Shown here: positions 60,733-64,000 of the stretch, piece by piece
Layout: every line of letters begins with the position of its first letter
Position numbering within the stretch: position 1 is the stretch's first letter
Source of the DNA: Chthoniobacteraceae bacterium
GTDB taxonomy: Bacteria; Verrucomicrobiota; Verrucomicrobiia; Chthoniobacterales; Chthoniobacteraceae
Reading direction: 5' to 3'
Assembly: GCA_947471505.1 (NCBI GenBank)
Contig: CANIWM010000009.1
Location: 1 to 64,000, forward strand
DNA length: 64,000 nucleotides
Translations under genes and position numbers: made by a program
The notes under the pieces: generated by a model
Seen by the model: the letters and a program-made list of their open reading frames with translations, nothing else
Database searches by the model: none
What the model was told of the DNA's origin: nothing

Positions 60733-63700
60733 TTACTTCGCTGCTTTCACCGTCACCACGCCAGCCTTGCCGTCAAATGCGGCTTCGGCGGCGGTGCCGT
60801 CGGCGTATTGGACGCGGACTTTCCCGGCGGTGGCGGTGGTACCGATGCCGAAGAATGCGGAGCTGATGTTTTGCCCGAGGTAGCCGCTGCCAGCGGCGAG
60901 TTCGGTCGTCTGCGTGGCGGTGCCGCGTGTGAGGGTGATGCGTGCGCCGGGGGCTTTGGCGGCGGGGAGGTTCACACGCAGCCAGTTGCCTGCTTTGTTT
61001 TCGTAAGCGGCGACGGTGTCGCTATTACGCGTCACTGCGATGTCGGGGCGGTTGTCGTTATTCCAGTCCGCGAGCGTGGCGCTCTTCATGTCGCCGGTGA
61101 TGAGGATGCCGCTGGTGCGCTGCTCAACGCGGGTGAAGCCGCCTTTTCCATCGCCGAGGAGGAGGTCGCCGAGGCCGCCGTCGTAGCGGGGATTTTCGAT
61201 TTGTGGGCCGAAGAAGTTCTCCGCGAGGAAGAGGTCGCAGTTGCCGTCGCCGTTTAAGTCTGCGGCGATGATGCCGTGGATGGGCGCGATTTGCACCATG
61301 CGCTCGAAGGGCTTGAAGGTGAACTTCCCGTGGTCGTTCCAGAGGATGCCGCTCTGGAACTCGGTGGCCTCATATTTCTCGGCTTTGGCGAGCTTCTCCT
61401 CGCTGTAAACGTCGGTGATGCTGGCGAGGGCGAACTGCTTGAACGTGGGGAATTTGTCTTTGATGAACGGCATCGCGTTGCTGGAGCAACTGCGCCCGCG
61501 CTCGGGGAGCAGGTTTTCGCCTTCGCGTTTCATTTCCACGATGTTGTTCTTCCCGGTGCCGTCAAAGTCAGCGTAGTACGTGACCATCGGGTGGTGGGCG
61601 TCGGGCTGTTTGTATTTGGTGTTCAGCCCGTTATTGCCGACCGCGTAGTCGAGGTCGCCGTCTCCGTCGAAATCGCCTGCGGTGATGCTGTTCCACCAGC
61701 CTTTGATATCGGCGAGCCCAGCGGCTGCGGTGGCGTCGGCGAGTTTGCCCTGGGTGTTTTTGAAGATGCGGATCGGCTGCCACTCGGCGGCTACGATGAG
61801 GTCGAGCCAGCCGTCGTTATTCGTGTCGGACCAGATGGCGGAGTTGACGATGCCTGCGTTGGCGAGGCCGGGGACGGTATCCGTCACGTCGGTGAACTTC
61901 ACTTTTCCGCCCACGCTTTCATTGTGCAGGAGGCGGGAGCGATTGCTGTGAGGATAGTCACCGGGGTTATTGCGGGCACCGACGAAGAGATCGATCTTTC
62001 CATCGCGGTCGTAATCTACAGCGGCGACGGGGCCGTCGTTTTCGGTGTCGGCGGGGATGCTGCCCTCGGCTGCTTTAGTGAAGGAGCCTTTGCCGTCGTT
62101 GAGGTAAAGACGGTCGGCGAGTTCCTTGGCTTTGGGCTCGAATTCATTGCTGCCGCTGGCCACGTAGAGATCGAGGTCGCCATCGCCGTCAGCGTCGAAA
62201 AAGACCGCTCCCATGTCTTCCGAGGCTTTGTCGGAGCGGAAGTCTTCCACCCACTTGGCGATGAACTTTCCTTTGCCATCATTGAGCCGGACCTCGGCGA
62301 TACTCCCTGCGCTGGAGCCGAAGAAAAGATCATCAAAGCCATCGCCATTCACATCGCCCCAAGCGAGGGCTGGGCCGCACTGGCTCTGGGCGTGCGGGAG
62401 GAGGATTTGCCGCTTGAAGTCGGCATCCCAGCCACTGTCTTTGTGCTTGAGCATTTCGAGCGATTTGCTGGCGGTAAAGAGCGTGTCTATTTTCGCTGCG
62501 GGCACCTCCGGTTCGCCGCCGCTCGCGGGCTGCGTAATGGTGTAGCGCATGTTCGCTTTGATGCCCTTGAGCGTCTCCGTTCCAGCGCCGGGCCAGTGGA
62601 TCACGAGTTCTTCGATGACTTCATCTTTGCCCAGGCCAAAGTGGACGATGTCTTCGTTATAAGTCATGTAGCCGCTCTGCGGGGAGACCTGCCGCATCTG
62701 CGAGCCGCTCGCCGTTTTCACGGTGACACGCGCGCCGATGGCGTGGCTGTTCGACTTCACGCCGATGAGCTTAAGCACGACGCGGTTGCCCGTCTGCGAG
62801 TCGTTGCGGAGGACGAAGTTTGGCTCTTCGAGGTTCACTTCGATGATGTCGAGATCGCCGTCGCCGTCGAGGTCGGCAGACGCCGCGCCGTAGGTCACGC
62901 CGTTGTGGTCGAGGCCCCAGTCCTTGCTGCTTTCCTCGAACTTATTCGTGCCCGTGTTGCGGTAGCTGCGGTTCACTTCCTTCCGCATTTCGCCCGTCTT
63001 GAAATACTCGAACATGTGCTTCCCGACGAGCTGGCTCTGCGTGATGGCGATGTCCGAGTCGTTCATGTGGCGGCTGATTCCGTTGGTAAAATACACGTCC
63101 TGCCAGCCATCGAGATCGAGGTCGGCAAACTTCACCGTCCACGTCCAATCCGAGCTACGCACGCCGTAGAGCTTACTGCCCTCAAGGAAGCGCCCGGTGC
63201 CCGTATTGATAAGCAGCGTGTTCACCATATACTGCGGAGTCGCTGCAAAATAGGACCGCTGCAAATCCACGCCACCCATGATGCCCATCGTCGTCTTCGA
63301 TTTGAAATGCGAAGTCGCGCTCATGTCCGCCACGAGGATGTCCGGCATCAAGTCATTGTTCACATCGCCAGCATCCACGCCCATCGAGAACCACGGCGTA
63401 TGCGGCACCGCGCTGGCCAGCACATCGGTAAAAGTTCCGTCGCCATTATTCTGGTAGAGCTTGTCCGCGCCGTGGAAGTCGTTCGCCACGTACAGGTCAA
63501 TCTTCCCGTCCAAGTTAAAATCCGTCCACACCGCGCCGAGGCCATCGCCACGCCCGGAGATGCCCGCCGCCTTCGTCGTGTCCGTGAATTTCACCTCCCC
63601 CGGCTTGCTGTCATTGCGGTAAAAACGGTCGTCTGTCCCGACAGCCTCGCTGCCCCAGTTATCAAAGTCGAAACGCCAGACGTGGTAGTAGGGCTCTTGC

Positions 63701-64000
63701 CCTTTTTTAATCGAGACCGACCCATCCGGGAACTTATCTACCGGAAGCTCCGATGGCGTGCCATTCGGGTCCTCGATGCGGTTCGTGAGCAGATACATAT
63801 CGAGGTCGCCGTCCCCATCCGCATCCGCAAAATACGCGCTGTGCGAGCAGTCCACCGCATCCAACCCCGCCGCGCCTTTCAGCTCCGTGAAGACGCCTTT
63901 TCCATCGTTGAGGAAGAGCTGATTCGGCTTCATGTAGTTGCACAGATAAAGGTCGAGGTCGCCGTCCCCATCCACATCCGCCGCCGAAGCGCCTGCCGTC
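60733..64000 (-). CDS. VCBS/FG-GAP repeat protein with ASPIC/UnbV domain (CRTAC1-like), N-terminus beyond the window
   Basis: At least 1088 residues are inside the window and the frame is open to base 64000, so the start is missing. The visible part consists of FG-GAP/VCBS repeats with calcium-loop DGDGDLDLY-type motifs (DADGDGDLDMYLLTN, DFNLDGKIDLYVANDF, DLDLDGWQDVYFTNG). In the middle (about residues 410-500) lies an ASPIC/UnbV-type domain (GYMTYNEDIVHFGLGKDE, VIHWPGAGTETLKGI). More VCBS repeats follow. Exported proteins of this type are plentiful in PVC and Bacteroidetes and may bind glycans or form scaffolds. Function unknown. Confidence 0.85.
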   Translation of the reverse strand, partial: TAGASAADVDGDGDLDLYLCNYMKPNQLFLNDGKGVFTELKGAAGLDAVDCSHSAYFADADGDGDLDMYLLTNRIEDPNGTPSELPVDKFPDGSVSIKKGQEPYYHVWRFDFDNWGSEAVGTDDRFYRNDSKPGEVKFTDTTKAAGISGRGDGLGAVWTDFNLDGKIDLYVANDFHGADKLYQNNGDGTFTDVLASAVPHTPWFSMGVDAGDVNNDLMPDILVADMSATSHFKSKTTMGIMGGVDLQRSYFAATPQYMVNTLLINTGTGRFLEGSKLYGVRSSDWTWTVKFADLDLDGWQDVYFTNGISRHMNDSDIAITQSQLVGKHMFEYFKTGEMRKEVNRSYRNTGTNKFEESSKDWGLDHNGVTYGAASADLDGDGDLDIIEVNLEEPNFVLRNDSQTGNRVVLKLIGVKSNSHAIGARVTVKTASGSQMRQVSPQSGYMTYNEDIVHFGLGKDEVIEELVIHWPGAGTETLKGIKANMRYTITQPASGGEPEVPAAKIDTLFTASKSLEMLKHKDSGWDADFKRQILLPHAQSQCGPALAWGDVNGDGFDDLFFGSSAGSIAEVRLNDGKGKFIAKWVEDFRSDKASEDMGAVFFDADGDGDLDLYVASGSNEFEPKAKELADRLYLNDGKGSFTKAAEGSIPADTENDGPVAAVDYDRDGKIDLFVGARNNPGDYPHSNRSRLLHNESVGGKVKFTDVTDTVPGLANAGIVNSAIWSDTNNDGWLDLIVAAEWQPIRIFKNTQGKLADATAAAGLADIKGWWNSITAGDFDGDGDLDYAVGNNGLNTKYKQPDAHHPMVTYYADFDGTGKNNIVEMKREGENLLPERGRSCSSNAMPFIKDKFPTFKQFALASITDVYSEEKLAKAEKYEATEFQSGILWNDHGKFTFKPFERMVQIAPIHGIIAADLNGDGNCDLFLAENFFGPQIENPRYDGGLGDLLLGDGKGGFTRVEQRTSGILITGDMKSATLADWNNDNRPDIAVTRNSDTVAAYENKAGNWLRVNLPAAKAPGARITLTRGTATQTTELAAGSGYLGQNISSAFFGIGTTATAGKVRVQYADGTAAEAAFDGKAGVVTVKAAK

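Overview
The window looks like chromosomal DNA of a member of the Verrucomicrobiota (PVC group). GC content is high and almost every strand is densely coding. Several protein families here are typical of that group: a huge PVC-type heme-binding CxxCH/membrane-bound-dehydrogenase protein, a type II-style pseudopilin, a DUF1080 (3-keto-disaccharide hydrolase) protein, a CRTAC1/VCBS-ASPIC repeat protein, a decaheme cytochrome with LVIVD repeats, an ECF sigma factor with a co-encoded membrane anti-sigma-like protein, and many exported glycoside hydrolases and esterases. Species and genus cannot be fixed from the sequence alone. There are no rRNA or tRNA genes and no CRISPR array that I can see.

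Layout. 1-12 kb: an envelope/metabolic block. It holds a PHB-depolymerase-like esterase, an adenylate kinase, a coiled-coil/TPR protein, an rRNA-type methyltransferase, a bacterial dynamin-like GTPase, a GH5-like hydrolase, a peptidoglycan-binding protein, YchF and an Fes-like esterase. 12-14.5 kb: ECF sigma/anti-sigma pair, then a 231-bp MITE-like element with terminal inverted repeats. 14.7-23.3 kb: class III fructose-bisphosphatase, a single-chain MmeI-like restriction-modification enzyme, a 42-bp tandem repeat array, an unrecognised 237-residue protein, and a multidomain GH26 mannanase-like enzyme. 23.3-28.4 kb (minus strand): a tightly overlapping five-gene operon with two small WXG100-like proteins, a coiled-coil protein, a 1270-residue FtsK/SpoIIIE ATPase with coiled coils and membrane segments, and a small membrane protein. 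It looks like a minimal type VII (ESX)-like export locus in a diderm bacterium, and I consider it the most interesting part of the window. A pseudopilin gene lies directly upstream.

29-39.5 kb: lipoprotein, peptide deformylase, PIN-PhoH protein, a short tandem-repeat secreted protein, a degenerate J-domain coiled-coil protein, a cupin, the decaheme/LVIVD cytochrome, and infC. The infC gene has a structured leader and apparently no ATG/GTG/TTG at its true start. 39.5-45.4 kb: PVC heme protein with HEAT repeats, then an overlapping cluster of inositol-monophosphatase-like, ispF and gluQ genes. 45-50.5 kb: SGNH hydrolase, a conserved hypothetical, OsmC-like protein, an outer-membrane barrel protein, a CysJ-like reductase and a GH18 protein. 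50.5-64 kb: uvrA, a ParE/antitoxin pair, a decayed uvrA fragment, a DUF1080 protein, a PduO-type corrinoid adenosyltransferase, a DUF2079 membrane protein, an ABC ATPase, recQ, a small membrane protein and a truncated (by the window edge) VCBS/ASPIC protein.

Gene starts often lack a Shine-Dalgarno. Several have a -10-like hexamer 6-12 nt before the start codon, so leaderless or near-leaderless transcripts are plausible. Functions below come from recognition of motifs and families by eye; no database search was run.
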